DNA of 64,000 nucleotides from Episyrphus balteatus (GCF_945859705.1 NC_079137.1:52732552-52796551), one strand, 5' to 3'; positions 23,253 to 34,822 are shown, counted from the first letter of the stretch. Numbers and translations are program-made. Notes: generated from the letters alone by a model not told the origin.

Positions 23253-23979
23253 GCTTAGTTTAAAAATTTTAGAAGAATTAGTTTTTATTCACCACACACA
23301 AAAAAAAAGTACGCATACACCACAGTGACCATTTTTTTTTTTTAATTTATAATTAAGAACAATTAAATTCACTGGGGTTTGCATTGCGCCTCAAATGTTT
23401 TTTATTTGACTTATAATTTTTACTTGGTTGAATGTAGTCCATATAACATCCCTGTTAAGAACTCTTAAGTTGACATTTCTTCTTAAAAACAACAACATAC
23501 AAATATTTTTTCCAGTGTAAAAATCATTGATTTTTTGGTTTGCCACATAAAAACCGAGACAAGATACATGCTTAGTAAAATACATATATCCAAACATTTT
23601 TCAAAAGTATCAAAAACAAGTTACAAAATACATATATGAAAATATTTTTAAAATCCATTTCCATTCGTATTTGATGTAGAACTATTATAAACCTAAATAT
23701 TTATTTAATTATAATTTATATCAATTTTTGTAGATAAAAGTCCTACAATACCTACAATACTACAAAAATAAATTTTTTATTTGTACGAATTTTTGACTAA
23801 AGCAAAAAAACACATTTTTAAGAGATTTTACCTAGTGCAGGTTTTCCTAAATATCATAAAATATATGAGTTTTCTGGCAAACTTGTGAACAACATTTTTG
23901 TTCATTATTGTTTTCTTCATAAGAATAAATTTACCCAAAATTTACTTTTCGGGACCAATTACAGATTTTACTGTTTCTT

Positions 23980-25240
23980 CGAAAAAAACACCCTTTTACC
24001 TAATTTTTTTTATAAAAACTATTTATTCTTGCTTTCTATCAATGTTTTTACCAAATTTCATTAGGGTGACCCATCATTTTTGTTTTCACTAAAAAAAAAA
24101 AACACCCTTTTAACCATGATATTTTTATAGACACTTTAGATTCTTGTTTCTAATCTTAAAAGTAACATAATTGCCGAATTTCAATAGGTCAAGACTAATA
24201 TTACTCTTGTATTGCACACTTTTTCAAATATACCCATATTTTCTCTAAACCTAAAAAAAAAACACCCTTTCACATGAAAAAAATTTATAGATTTCTTTTA
24301 CTCGTAATCCCCATGAGAAAGAGAACATATTTATTGAATTTCGTGAGGGTACCTTTTATACCATTGATTTTATTGGACTGATCGCGGATTTTCCATATTT
24401 TCCCAAAAAAAAACACCCTTTAACCTGAAATATTTGTATAGACTCTTTGGGTTCTTGGTTTCTGTTATAAATTAAACATTTTTACCAATTTTCATTGATG
24501 TAACAATTTTTTCCCAGTTTTCATGGTACTAATTCCAAATTTCACCAATTCTTTAAAAAAAAACACCCTTTTACTCAAGATAATTTTGTACACTTCATAG
24601 ATTCTTAATTCTTATACCAACCAAAACTTTTTCACCAAGTTTTAAAAATTAATAAAATTTAAGTCAGCTGTTATGATACCTTTCTCACACATAACTCAAC
24701 CCATCAAAAAAACACCCTTTCACCAAAAATATTTTTAATTCTTTGTCCCTGCCTAATCGTTAACCTTCATCGCCAATTTCATCAGTGTAGCATGATTTTC
24801 ACATGGGTTTTGGTTATATTTTACCTGTTGAGGTCAAAAAACAAGCACCCTTGTTTTAAATCGGCGATAACTTTTCTTAGAGCAATCGTATTGACTTTAT
24901 TTTTATGTCATTAGATTCAGCATCAAAAAAATACCTTGAAAACATGTGTCATATTCAACTAACAATTTTGTTCAGTATATTTTTGACCTTCACCGCCTCC
25001 CTCTTGTCCGCGAAAAAACACCCATCCTCCCAACTTTCTTTTATAGACTTTTTTTTGTACTTGGTTCTTATTCCAAAAGCAAACTTTTTGCCAAGTTTCA
25101 TGAGTGTAACAATTTTTTTTTTTATTTTCTTCATTTTATGTACTATTTTACCTGTACTAATAAGGAACAAAACGGCCACAATCAAATTCAAGGATTTGAA
25201 TTTGTTTCCTGAATTCCGTGTCAAAAAATCATTTAGGGGC
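23980..25240. repeat. Diverged tandem repeat, about 150-bp period
   Basis: The word AAAAACACCCTTTT recurs at about 23988, 24102, 24261, 24412, 24562, 24711, 24843 (altered) and 25017. Each is followed by a TTTATAGACT-like word, a TTCTTG(T/G)TTCT-like word, and CCAA(G)TTTCAT. Eight degenerate units are visible. Frames here (24905-25308, both strands) are by-products. The array is old, since spacing and sequence have drifted. Confidence 0.75.
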
Positions 25241-25249
25241 TGATTTTTT

Positions 25250-26670
25250 GTTTCTATTATGTTTTTAAGTGTGATTGCTTTCATGGTTGATTTTTTTTTT
25301 AAACGCAATATGGGTCAAACGCAATTATGATTCACACAAATGTGCGTGAAGTTGAATCTGCGTTATAGTTTTTCTCCCCTTCGTCATTTTTATATTTATG
25401 GTATTTTGATTAGCACAACCGTGGATCGTTTGGAAACAATGTATCTATTGTAAATTTCCGGTCCAATTAGCCATGGGAATTTTTGCAATTTTTTTTTTTC
25501 TTATTTCACTTCAATTTGTTATACCTATTCAGTAATAGCTATAATTTACTTTGAAATCACTCATAACGATTTTAATATGTGGTAGATTCGTAGTGTGTAG
25601 AATGGAATTTGAGGAAAAAGGAAGTAGACACTAGGGTGGAGGAGTACATGCATTTCTTCGTTCATATTATTTAATATTACTAACAGGTGAAGTTTGAAGG
25701 TAAATGTGCATAAACATTAGGGTGTGTCAAAATGCAAAAGTATGGAATTTTCAAATGCAATAGATTTTAAAAGTTGCATTGCTTATCAAAATTAAATCCT
25801 GCGTTTACAGTTTTCATTTTAATTAATATCTTTGGCGTTCTCAAAATATAGGAAGAAATCTGCACTGATTGGATACAAATCTGCACCGTTTGGATACAAA
25901 AAATATATATATTTAATATTTTTAGGCTTTCACGGGAAAGATAATTCCAAGAAAAAACTTTTAAGCTTATATTTGTTGGAATTGAACACTTAGTAAAGAA
26001 GCTGCAAAATAATAAGTCAAGGAAAAAATCATTTTTTCATATAAAATCGTTTTTTTCCTAATAACTTCAACCGATTTGAGCGAGCACAAGACGAACGATA
26101 TTATAATTTTTTTTACATATTATTAAATTTCAGACCCTAATACAACTTTTGACCACTATTACATTTGAAAATTAGGGTACTTTTATTTTTCCATACAAAA
26201 GTGACACACCCTAATAAACATACTTATTAAACTTGTGACGATCAACACTTGAAAATTTTGGCTAGCTCTAAAACTAATAAATGCAACTGGCACTAACATT
26301 TGTAATATGATCGACTTCTTCTTCGTTTTTTTTTTTTTTTAAATCGCTTCGCTTTATAAAATGTATACGTTTTTAGGAAGGTAAAAATCTTAAACTGTTA
26401 AATTCTATTTTCTTGGATAATACCAATTTTTAGGTGGTCCTTATTTGGCAGCTAAAACTTAAAAAATGATCTCGTGAGATAAAATTGAAAAAAAAAAATT
26501 GTTTTAAGGCTCATGACATGAGTTTTAACGCACTGATCGCAAAAAATGTATGGTGTCTTAACTACCCTGCGTTACCATGTGTAAGAAAAAATCTCCTAAA
26601 GGTTACTGTATTTTACATATCTAATTTAGTTCATCTTGCAACTCTGCTCAGGGGGAATAAGCTAGACAAA
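25250..26670. other. Unassigned AT-rich DNA
   Basis: No supported gene or element termini. Low-complexity A/T tracts throughout. Confidence 0.35.
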
Positions 26671-26680
26671 GAAGTAGGTA

Positions 26681-27998
26681 GGGAACGGGTCGTTATTCTG
26701 TATTCCAAAATTCTGTATGACCAAAATTCTGTATCTGAAGAAAAAATTCTGTATGAACATAATTCTGTATTCCATTATTCTGCTTTTCTATTATTCTGTA
26801 TTTCAAAATTCTGTAAATCCAAAATTCTGTTTTTCAAAATTCTGAAAATCCATTATTCTGCTTTTAAAAATTCTGTAATTCTAAATCTCTACATTAAAAC
26901 ATGTCCCTCAAGTAAGCAGAGCAAGTACCCCAAAATTATATCAAGTGCTCCCCCACTTTTGGAAAAACTTAATGTTCTGCTAACTCGATTTAAAGTTAGC
27001 AGAGCAATTACCAGAAATTGCCTTCAACTGTTAGTACCTACAAAATTCGGGTTTGGTTTAATATTTAGGTGCCAAACAAAAATTCCAAAAATAATTTTTT
27101 TTCTGTGATCTTCGAATTTTTTTTTTTTTGAAATTATCTTGAATAATTAAGTGCTTTTAGTTAAGTACCCAATTTTCGAAAAAAATTTCCGAGATTTTCC
27201 ATTAAAAAAAAAATATTTTCATTTTCCATACAAATTCATGTTCTACTAACTTGAATTTGTTTTTTTTTTTTAAATTCCAATTTTTCGAAAAAATTGGACA
27301 TAAATAATTAAATGTTCGACTAATTTGAATTAAGCGCTCCATTTTCCGATAAGTTTTCCGAGATTTTCATGTTCTGCTGGCTTTCATTTTTCTCAAAAAA
27401 TTCAATTTTTTTCGACAAAATTCGAATGGAATTATTAAGTGCATGACTAATTTGAGTTAAGTACCCTATTTTCCGAAAAATTTTCCGAGATTTTTCATTA
27501 AAAAAATATTTCATTTTTCATGTTTTTTTTTGTAAGTTGTTCTTTCTTCGTTATTAAACATAAAACCATCGACACACAATTTATCCTTTCCTTTATTAGG
27601 TTTTAATAATTTAATATTTTCCATTTTTCTGAATTCATTTTATATCACGATTAAATCATAACACTTAACTTAAGCTGTCGAACGCAAACTGCTTCAAGGT
27701 TCTGCATAGAAAATATCAAAATTCTGTACTCCAAAATGCTGTAAATGATAAAAGAAAAATTGTTTTGATAATGAAAAAAGTGCGCACTTTTTTCATTATC
27801 AAAACAATTTTTCTTTTATCATTTACAGCATTTTGGAGTACAGAATTTTGGAATACAGAAATTTGAAATCCAGAATTTTGTGTTTACAGAATTTTAGAAT
27901 ACAGAATTTTGAATTTACAGAATTTTAAAATACAGAATTTTGGAATACAGAATTTTGGAATCCGAATTTTGGCACATACAGAATTTCGACCCCAACCC
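26681..27998 (+). mobile_element. MULE/foldback-like element, left copy, 9-bp duplication
   Basis: A 1,318-bp element with inverted ends GGGAACGGGTCG and CGACCCCAACCC. AAGTAGGTA flanks it on both sides (26672-26680 and 27999-28007), a clean 9-bp target duplication. Both ends consist of many imperfect repeats of ATTCTGTATTCCAAA (about 15 bp). No transposase was found; the 64-codon frame at 27320-27514 also occurs, with an identical product, in the inverted copy. The 9-bp duplication and repetitive long termini fit Mutator-like or FB-type foldback elements. The name is inference. Confidence 0.85.
27717..27850. repeat. Perfect spacerless palindrome, 67-bp arms (copy 1)
   Basis: Centred between 27783 and 27784 on GTGCGCAC. 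The 67-bp arms appear perfectly complementary with no loop. It is an internal part of the 1.32-kb element and recurs at 28849-28982. Confidence 0.9.
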
Positions 27999-28007
27999 AA
28001 GTAGGTA

Positions 28008-28698
28008 TTTTCAAAGTCTCTGAAAGACGTTTGAATGTTTATTGATTGCGTGACCAAGGAATTTCCACATTTGTAAGATTAGTATAGACTAAGATTATAT
28101 TAATGTTATTCATATGCAGAATTTTGACATAACACACGACACACGGTTAAAAATTCTGTCGTAGTTATTAAGAAAACAATTTTTCAATACAAAAATAATT
28201 AGTTTTTAATATTGCCATTTTAAATTTTTTATTAATTTCAGATACAAAAAATTCGTTTGCACCTTAATTATAACTTTATCTGGGTAAGAATTGTAATTTA
28301 ATACTCTTTTTCTTTTTAATTTAATTCAAACTGTAAAAACAAACGAAAATGAGAGCCATTTTAAAAAAAGAAATACATTTTTTTTTTTTCGATTTAGGGT
28401 TATCGCTACATGAAAAAGTACCTATATAAAACTGTTTTGGTTCAGAATAAATGCATTTGATAACCTTTTTTCTGATAAAAAATCTGAATTTGCACTATTT
28501 TGAAGGCGCTTTCTTTTTTGTTTTTTTTTTTCGAAGTAAAATTTATAATTTACTGACAAAATTTGAAAAAAATAAAAGAGATAATAATAACACTATTATT
28601 ATATTTTAAATGAATAATCCCCTTTAGAAATGTTAAGGTTCATTTTAAAAAGTAAGAAAGAAAACAATGAAAATAATAAAAAAAAAAAAGAAATAGAA
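28008..28698. other. Spacer between the two inverted 1.32-kb elements
   Basis: 691 bp. Its right part (about 28500-28698) matches the TA-flanked element at 19115-19150 joined to 20180-20372, without the retrotransposon, so it is an uninterrupted relative of that element. The match stops where the right 1.32-kb copy begins. No gene. Confidence 0.65.
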
Positions 28699-30017
28699 GG
28701 GTTGGGGTCGAAATTCTGTATGTGCCAAAATTCGGATTCCAAAATTCTGTATTCCAAAATTCTGTATTTTAAAATTCTGTAAATTCAAAATTCTGTATTC
28801 TAAAATTCTGTAAACACAAAATTCTGGATTTCAAATTTCTGTATTCCAAAATTCTGTACTCCAAAATGCTGTAAATGATAAAAGAAAAATTGTTTTGATA
28901 ATGAAAAAAGTGCGCACTTTTTTCATTATCAAAACAATTTTTCTTTTATCATTTACAGCATTTTGGAGTACAGAATTTTGATATTTTCTATGCAGAACCT
29001 TGAAGCAGTTTGCGTTCGACAGCTTAAGTTAAGTGTTATGATTTAATCGTGATATAAAATGAATTCAGAAAAATGGAAAATATTAAATTATTAAAACCTA
29101 ATAAAGGAAAGGATAAATTGTGTGTCGATGGTTTTATGTTTAATAACGAAGAAAGAACAACTTACAAAAAAAAACATGAAAAATGAAATATTTTTTTAAT
29201 GAAAAATCTCGGAAAATTTTTCGGAAAATAGGGTACTTAACTCAAATTAGTCATGCACTTAATAATTCCATTCGAATTTTGTCGAAAAAAATTGAATTTT
29301 TTGAGAAAAATGAAAGCCAGCAGAACATGAAAATCTCGGAAAACTTATCGGAAAATGGAGCGCTTAATTCAAATTAGTCGAACATTTAATTATTTATGTC
29401 CAATTTTTTCGAAAAATTGGAATTTAAAAAAAAAAAAACAAATTCAAGTTAGTAGAACATGAATTTGTATGGAAAATGAAAATATTTTTTTTTTAATGGA
29501 AAATCTCGGAAATTTTTTTCGAAAATTGGGTACTTAACTAAAAGCACTTAATTATTCAAGATAATTTCAAAAAAAAAAAAATTCGAAGATCACAGAAAAA
29601 AAATTATTTTTGGAATTTTTGTTTGGCACCTAAATATTAAACCAAACCCGAATTTTGTAGGTACTAACAGTTGAAGGCAATTTCTGGTAATTGCTCTGCT
29701 AACTTTAAATCGAGTTAGCAGAACATTAAGTTTTTCCAAAAGTGGGGGAGCACTTGATATAATTTTGGGGTACTTGCTCTGCTTACTTGAGGGACATGTT
29801 TTAATGTAGAGATTTAGAATTACAGAATTTTTAAAAGCAGAATAATGGATTTTCAGAATTTTGAAAAACAGAATTTTGGATTTACAGAATTTTGAAATAC
29901 AGAATAATAGAAAAGCAGAATAATGGAATACAGAATTATGTTCATACAGAATTTTTTCTTCAGATACAGAATTTTGGTCATACAGAATTTTGGAATACAG
30001 AATAACGACCCGTTCCC
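28699..30017 (-). mobile_element. MULE/foldback-like element, right copy, inverted
   Basis: A 1,319-bp reverse-orientation copy of 26681-27998, nearly identical along its length (start GGGTTGGGGTCG, end CGACCCGTTCCC). Unlike the left copy its 9-bp flanks do not match: GAAATAGAA at 28690-28698 against TGGAAGCAC at 30018-30026. Together the copies form a 3.3-kb inverted repeat around a 691-bp spacer. Confidence 0.85.
28849..28982. repeat. Perfect spacerless palindrome, 67-bp arms (copy 2)
   Basis: Same sequence as the palindrome at 27717-27850, again centred on GTGCGCAC. It lies in the right, inverted element. Confidence 0.9.
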
Positions 30018-30780
30018 TGGAAGCACTCTTATGTCACATATTTAATTAAATCGATTTGTTTTATGGATTTCTAATAAAAAAGCATTAGCTGATTACTTTC
30101 CATTTCTGTTGTGTAATTGTAAGATTCGACTGTTGTCTTTATGTTTTTTAAATAAATTTCCGTTAATTTCTGTTTATTTATTTAATTAAATTCAGATTCA
30201 CAAGCTGTAACTAATAAATGGATTATCTTGATTTTTGCTTAATTCAAAACAACATTTTTTGGTCCGACACTTTCTTAACTAATGATTATCCATCTTTTTT
30301 TAGGATTCTTTAATAATCTTGTTAACATCGATATCCTCGAATCAAACCTATAAATGACAAAATAAATACTTATTTCCTGTGTTATATAAACATTATTATG
30401 TGCAGACAGTATAACTTTTTTTTTTATATTAATATATTCATTAATTTCTATAATTATAAAAAGACTAAACTAATTTAAAGCAAATTCATTTTTTTATGGT
30501 TCAAGACAGGATTTTGAACAAGCAAAACATTAGTCTGGAAGTGTAAGTCTGTCATTGAACTTCGCCATTATTTTTCTTTCTTTCTCTCTGTGGGTATAGA
30601 GGAACCTATACTAGTTCACAATTTTTGCGCATTTGTACCTATCTCCTGTTACTGTAAACATGTCCAAAAGATTACCAATTGATACAGGTTATGTCTTGGA
30701 TAGTTATATCGACACTCCTTATGCTGGCTGGTTGCAATATCTCTGTAAACAAAAGTGAAAGTCTTTCGTTCAAATAATTT
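30018..30780. other. Unassigned AT-rich DNA upstream of a possible promoter
   Basis: No ORF or repeat terminus recognised. It lies just upstream of the TATA-like box at 30793. Confidence 0.35.
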
Positions 30781-30792
30781 ACCTGGCAATGA

Positions 30793-30800
30793 TATATAAA
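30793..30800 (+). promoter_or_regulatory. TATA-like box, possible promoter of the Gln-rich gene
   Basis: TATATAAA, with a weak initiator-like TTCTAATG about 30 bp downstream. It precedes a GC-richer, apparently unique stretch that ends in a strong donor, so it may drive the gene whose coding exons start at 34457. Alternative starts, such as the TCAGTTGC initiator-like word near 31150, are possible. Confidence 0.4.
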
Positions 30801-30824
30801 CGGGTTTCCTTTTATTGAACGTTC

Positions 30825-31229
30825 TAATGGGATTTCAAATCAAACAACAACAAAAATTGAGTTGAGTTCATTCATATTGCCAGCAATTTGGTGTGGAGCT
30901 CGCGCAAGACGCGCGCGCGCAACACCCAACGCTTTAACTTATCATCATCATCATCATCCAAAGCGAAACAGGAAAATATTTTTGTTGCAATTTACTTTTT
31001 ACCTGTAACCAACAATCAGCTTCCTACCGACGAATATAACGATTGCGACAATTCCTTGCGCGATGGATGGCTAGCGCGTATCTGAGGCTGAGTCTTCAGC
31101 TAGCGTTGAGATTGTTTTGATGGTTTGGAGAAAGTGCCTTATAACACGGCTCAGTTGCAACATGTGACTTCAGTGTAATTGTAACAGCTCACCGTGGTGC
31201 GGTCAAGTTAAATTATTTTCTTAATAATT
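30825..31229 (+). other. Possible 5' UTR exon of the Gln-rich gene
   Basis: Unique, GC-richer DNA with GCGCGCGCGC (30909-30920) and an ATC trinucleotide run (30940-30958). It ends at a strong donor, GTAAGT at 31230-31235. An acceptor at 34449-34450 six bases before the start ATG could pair with it. Open frames inside it lack domain signals and are taken as upstream ORFs or chance. Confidence 0.4.
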
Positions 31230-31942
31230 GTAAGTTTTTTAATAAAAATAATATTAATATCAATATTATAATCAATTATTTAAACAAAATATTAAGTGCT
31301 ACAATTGAAGGGCATGATAGTGCGTGAGTGGTATAAAGAAACTTAAGGTGAACTTTGCAACAAAAAAAGCAAAGTGTGTTCAAAAAATGTTTAAGTTGTA
31401 TTAAATAGTGTTTGTTTTTTAAATTAATTTATGTTCAAGGTCATGGTTATATTTGGTCAAGTGATAATTGGGGTTGATTTCGGAATATGATAATGTGTTG
31501 CTTCCACATAAATTTCAAAAACATTGTTCCAACTGAATGGCCCACGCAAACAACGTTCAATATCCATCACAGGATTCACACTAACTTTAAACATTCAAAA
31601 TTGAAATTATTTGTAGATTTTGCATTTTCCGCAGTATAATTAAAAGTCTTTCCTAAATCTGGAAAAACTAGAGTTAAAGTTTAAAAATCAATTTAGAAAG
31701 CTTTGAACACTTGCTATAGCTTAACTAATTAAGTCTTCACCTTTTCAACCGTATTACTTGTTCAAAACATCTATTCACTTCCTATATTAATAATTACAAA
31801 TGGTTTGTTTTCTCTACACTGGGTGCTCTAGTAAGATTCCCCTTCGATGTTGAAAGGGTTATTTATGTTTATACATGAAAAAAACCAATAAATAGATGGC
31901 CTGGACATACTCAATTTTGTTTCTATGAAAACAGAAAAACAA

Positions 31943-32192
31943 GCCGTGTTTTATTGGTACTCAGTATTTTACTAAGTAAACATTTTATGCTGCAAACAAC
32001 AAAAAACGATAACTTTTATTTATTTTTTATAATCCTATATTGTTGAAGGGTCAAAAATGTATAAGTCTATAAAAACAGTTTCTCTGTAAACTAACAAATA
32101 CAAAACATTTGTTTATCCTCAGCAATCATTTGTTGTTGTTTCCCGTGTAAAATTTTACTGAGCTAAGTACTGAGTTACCAATAAAACACGGC
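31943..32192. mobile_element. 250-bp MITE
   Basis: Inverted termini GCCGTGTTTTATTGGTACTC and GAGTTACCAATAAAACACGGC, continuing with AGTATTTTACT against AAATTTTACT-type sequence. No ORF. The target duplication is unclear. Confidence 0.7.
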
Positions 32193-32294
32193 TACAATAA
32201 AAATGGAATACTAAGTTCTACATACTTGCTCTTGAAAACCAAAAAATAAAATAGAATTAGTGCTTTGCTAAACAAAACTTCATAAATTCATTTA

Positions 32295-32430
32295 GGCTCA
32301 ATTTATTCACTCTGCATTAAATTTAAAATCACCATTTAAAATGGGAAATTTTAAAATTCGTATGCGATCTGACAGATTTTCAATTTTTAATGGAGACTTT
32401 AAATTTAATGGAGAGTAAATAAATTGGGTC
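32295..32430. mobile_element. 136-bp MITE with TTA duplication
   Basis: Near-inverted termini GGCTCAATTTATTCACTCT and AGAGTAAATAAATTGGGTC. TTA on both sides (32292-32294 and 32431-32433). Confidence 0.75.
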
Positions 32431-32433
32431 TTA

Positions 32434-32570
32434 GACCCATTTGCTGAAACGAAATTTAAATATTTATATAGAACATAAAATCTTATTCCCTACTCTTTCC
32501 TCTGCGTACTCTGTCACAAAAGGTTTTATGTAGAACTTAAATCCCTAAGTTTCGTTTCAGCAAACAGCTC
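32434..32570. mobile_element. 137-bp MITE abutting the previous one, TTA duplication
   Basis: Inverted termini GACCCATTTGCTGAAACG and CGTTTCAGCAAACAGCTC. TTA on both sides (32431-32433 and 32571-32573); the left TTA is shared with the neighbouring MITE. Confidence 0.75.
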
Positions 32571-33129
32571 TTAAAATAGTCGATAATAGAAAAGATTACT
32601 ATAAAAATTATTTTGTCATTTTTAAGTTATTACATACATACATACACACTCTAAAAGCTTGATTCAGAAAAAAGAAAAAAACCTCATTCATATTAGTATG
32701 TAGTTTTCTAAGAGAAAATTCAAAATCGAAAAATAGTGAAAAGCATTTAAAAAAAAAATTTTAAGCTCACGCATCAAAACACCAAAAACATGGTATTTAA
32801 ATGGATACAAAAGAATTAATGTTTAAGTTTCAAAATAAACCTAATTTTGCAGTTAATATTGCCTGCCAATTAATTTTGCATTTAAATATGATCAAAATGA
32901 TATGTACCTACTAACGATTGGACTCAAAATAATTTCATTATTTTACATACCTACATAACTCGCAAAATATTTTTTTTCTAATGATATCTTCATGAAAAGG
33001 GATTACAAAATATCAAAGGACATAACCATTATGTTTTTGTCACACCCGTAATAGTATTTTAATGCATATATTTATATGTGGAGCAATAAACATCAACAAT
33101 CAGATATGTATGTATAAATTATATAGGTT

Positions 33130-33420
33130 TTTGGAAAAAATTAATATGAGTAGTGTTTTTTCTAATAGTCAGTTGTTACACATTTTTAATTGCTATGTGT
33201 AGTATATTGTTGGTACTAAAAGGAGTGTTTAGGATTCGTAAAAATCGATCTCAAAATAAAATCAAGCATAACATTACAATGAAAATGACTTGCTGTTGCT
33301 CGAGCTGCAAAGCCCCCGGGGCGATTTTCTTCAAACTTGATTTTTAAAAGTTTCGGATGATTCCCGAGGATGATACGATTTTGGTAGACGCTAATTTTAT
33401 GATAAATAATTTTTTTTTAA
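33130..33420 (+). mobile_element. Diverged 5' fragment of a DINE-1/Helentron-like element
   Basis: Follows the 5' part of the copy at 40608 in order: GGTACTA, TTTAGGATTCGTAAAAA, AACATTACAATGA, GAGCTGCA, GCGATTTTCTTCAAACTTG. The GTCT microsatellite is absent. The 64-codon frame at 33153-33347 is not a gene. Confidence 0.6.
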
Positions 33421-34456
33421 TTTGAATTTTTAAGTGTTGACTAATATTTTCTTAAAAAATGGCTTTTTTATTTTTTAATTTTTTTTTAATGTTGCCTATA
33501 AAATTTTTATGCACAACAAATTATTTGAATATTACATTTCTTAAAAAAATTTCAAAAAAATAATCAAATTATTAATAATTATTTCATAATTTTTTTCAAA
33601 AAAAAAGCTTTAACGTCTGAGTTACTATTATCATGTCAAAATTATATGTTATATTTATATTTCCAGATAATACGCCAATATTTATATAAATTTTAGTAAA
33701 AACATCGGATAAATTTTGATGAGGGAAGTTCTAGAGTGGCACTTATTTTCAAAATGTTGAAATTTCTTCCATTAAACATGAATATGAGTGATTTTTACTT
33801 TTTGTACATAATAATAACCTTATCACTTTACATTTGCCCTGCAAGTGTAAAAATAAATATGTAAAAAATTAGAAAACTTAGCATATTAAATAATAAACAA
33901 ACGAGATATGTATTTGAAATAACTTTTAAAATTGTTTGTGTTAAATTTTCTCTCATTAAGTTTTAACATTTTCGAAAAAAATATTAAAACTCTGAATCAT
34001 AACTGTAATAAGCACATGCAATTTCAGGACGTTAATATTATAAATTTATAGAGTTGTACATAGTAGCCGTATAGCACATGGAGTGGTCCAAATGAAAAAA
34101 AAAACACTAGATCACCCTATTTCAGTTGCCTTATAGAACTTCAATTTCAAATGAGTTTTTTATAAGTCACACCCGAAACTTAACTAAATTTAGCTATTAC
34201 TGTTTATTTTAACTAATGGTGAGTTATTTAAAAAGTTTTGAGTAAAGATGGAGACTACTTTTATAAATGGACCATTTCCGCCAAATGTATCGTGATTTAA
34301 TTACAACATTTTAAGTGTAAACTTTCCAGTTAAGCTGGAAACAATTTGTTGTCTCAAATTTTATCAAGATATTCAAACTGCATTCTCTCTCTTTTATGAG
34401 TATTTATGTTCTTTTTCCTCATATTTTTTTTTCTTCTTATTTATTTCAGATCAAAA

Positions 34457-34609
34457 ATGTTTTTCAAAGTGACGGCCATATTGTTGCTCTCTATCGAATA
34501 TTTGTTAGCTTCAGAAAATTCGACAATAGTGCAATCATTACAATCACCTGAACCAACAACATCCTTTGGTAATACAACCACCCGGAATACTGAGACAACC
34601 GAGGTTCAA
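34457..34609 (+). CDS. Secreted Gln/PYPV-repeat protein, exon 1 (signal peptide)
   Basis: First coding exon. The start ATG follows TTATTTCAG|ATCAAAA. The product begins MFFKVTAILLLSIEYLLASE, a signal peptide with likely cleavage near residue 18-19, followed by a Ser/Thr-rich segment with NST and NTT glycosylation-type sites. The donor is uncertain: CAA|GTTAAT (exon end 34609) or GAG|GTTCAA (end 34603). Both are phase 0 and join in frame to the next exon. Without splicing the frame ends at 34624. Confidence 0.75.
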
Positions 34610-34822
34610 GTTAATTCAAAATAAAAAATTAATTATTTATTTATAATATTCTACATCTTTAAAACCCATAATCTTAAGGCATAGAGGATATATTTGATAT
34701 CCAAAATACCCTTACAAATTGGTAGAATAAATCATGAAAAGTACCTTTTTGATAAACTCTTCCCAAATTCATTAAAACCTGTTCTTTTCAAACTCCTTAT
34801 TTGCATTTTCGTCTTTTTTTAG

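Larger units (their letters stand above)
31230..34450 (+). other. Possible first intron of the Gln-rich gene
   Basis: About 3.2 kb between the GTAAGT donor and the TTATTTCAG acceptor. It holds three MITEs (31.9-32.6 kb) and a DINE-1-like fragment near 33.1 kb, and otherwise AT-rich DNA with no recognised feature. Confidence 0.4.

Noticed and set aside
23980..25240. CRISPR-like regular repeats
   Set aside because: The repeats are degenerate, spacing drifts and the intervening sequence is itself repeated. This is eukaryotic DNA.
24905..25308. Overlapping frames on both strands of up to 117 codons
   Set aside because: They lie at the end of a degenerate tandem array and are compositionally Phe/Lys-biased.
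27320..29377. Two identical 64-codon frames at 27320-27514 and 29183-29377
   Set aside because: Identity follows from the inverted element copies. The frames are Lys/Asn/Phe-rich, lack motifs and show no start context.
30888..31085. 65-codon frame in the possible 5' UTR exon
   Set aside because: No ATG at its start, no domain, and part of it is the ATC repeat translated as serines.
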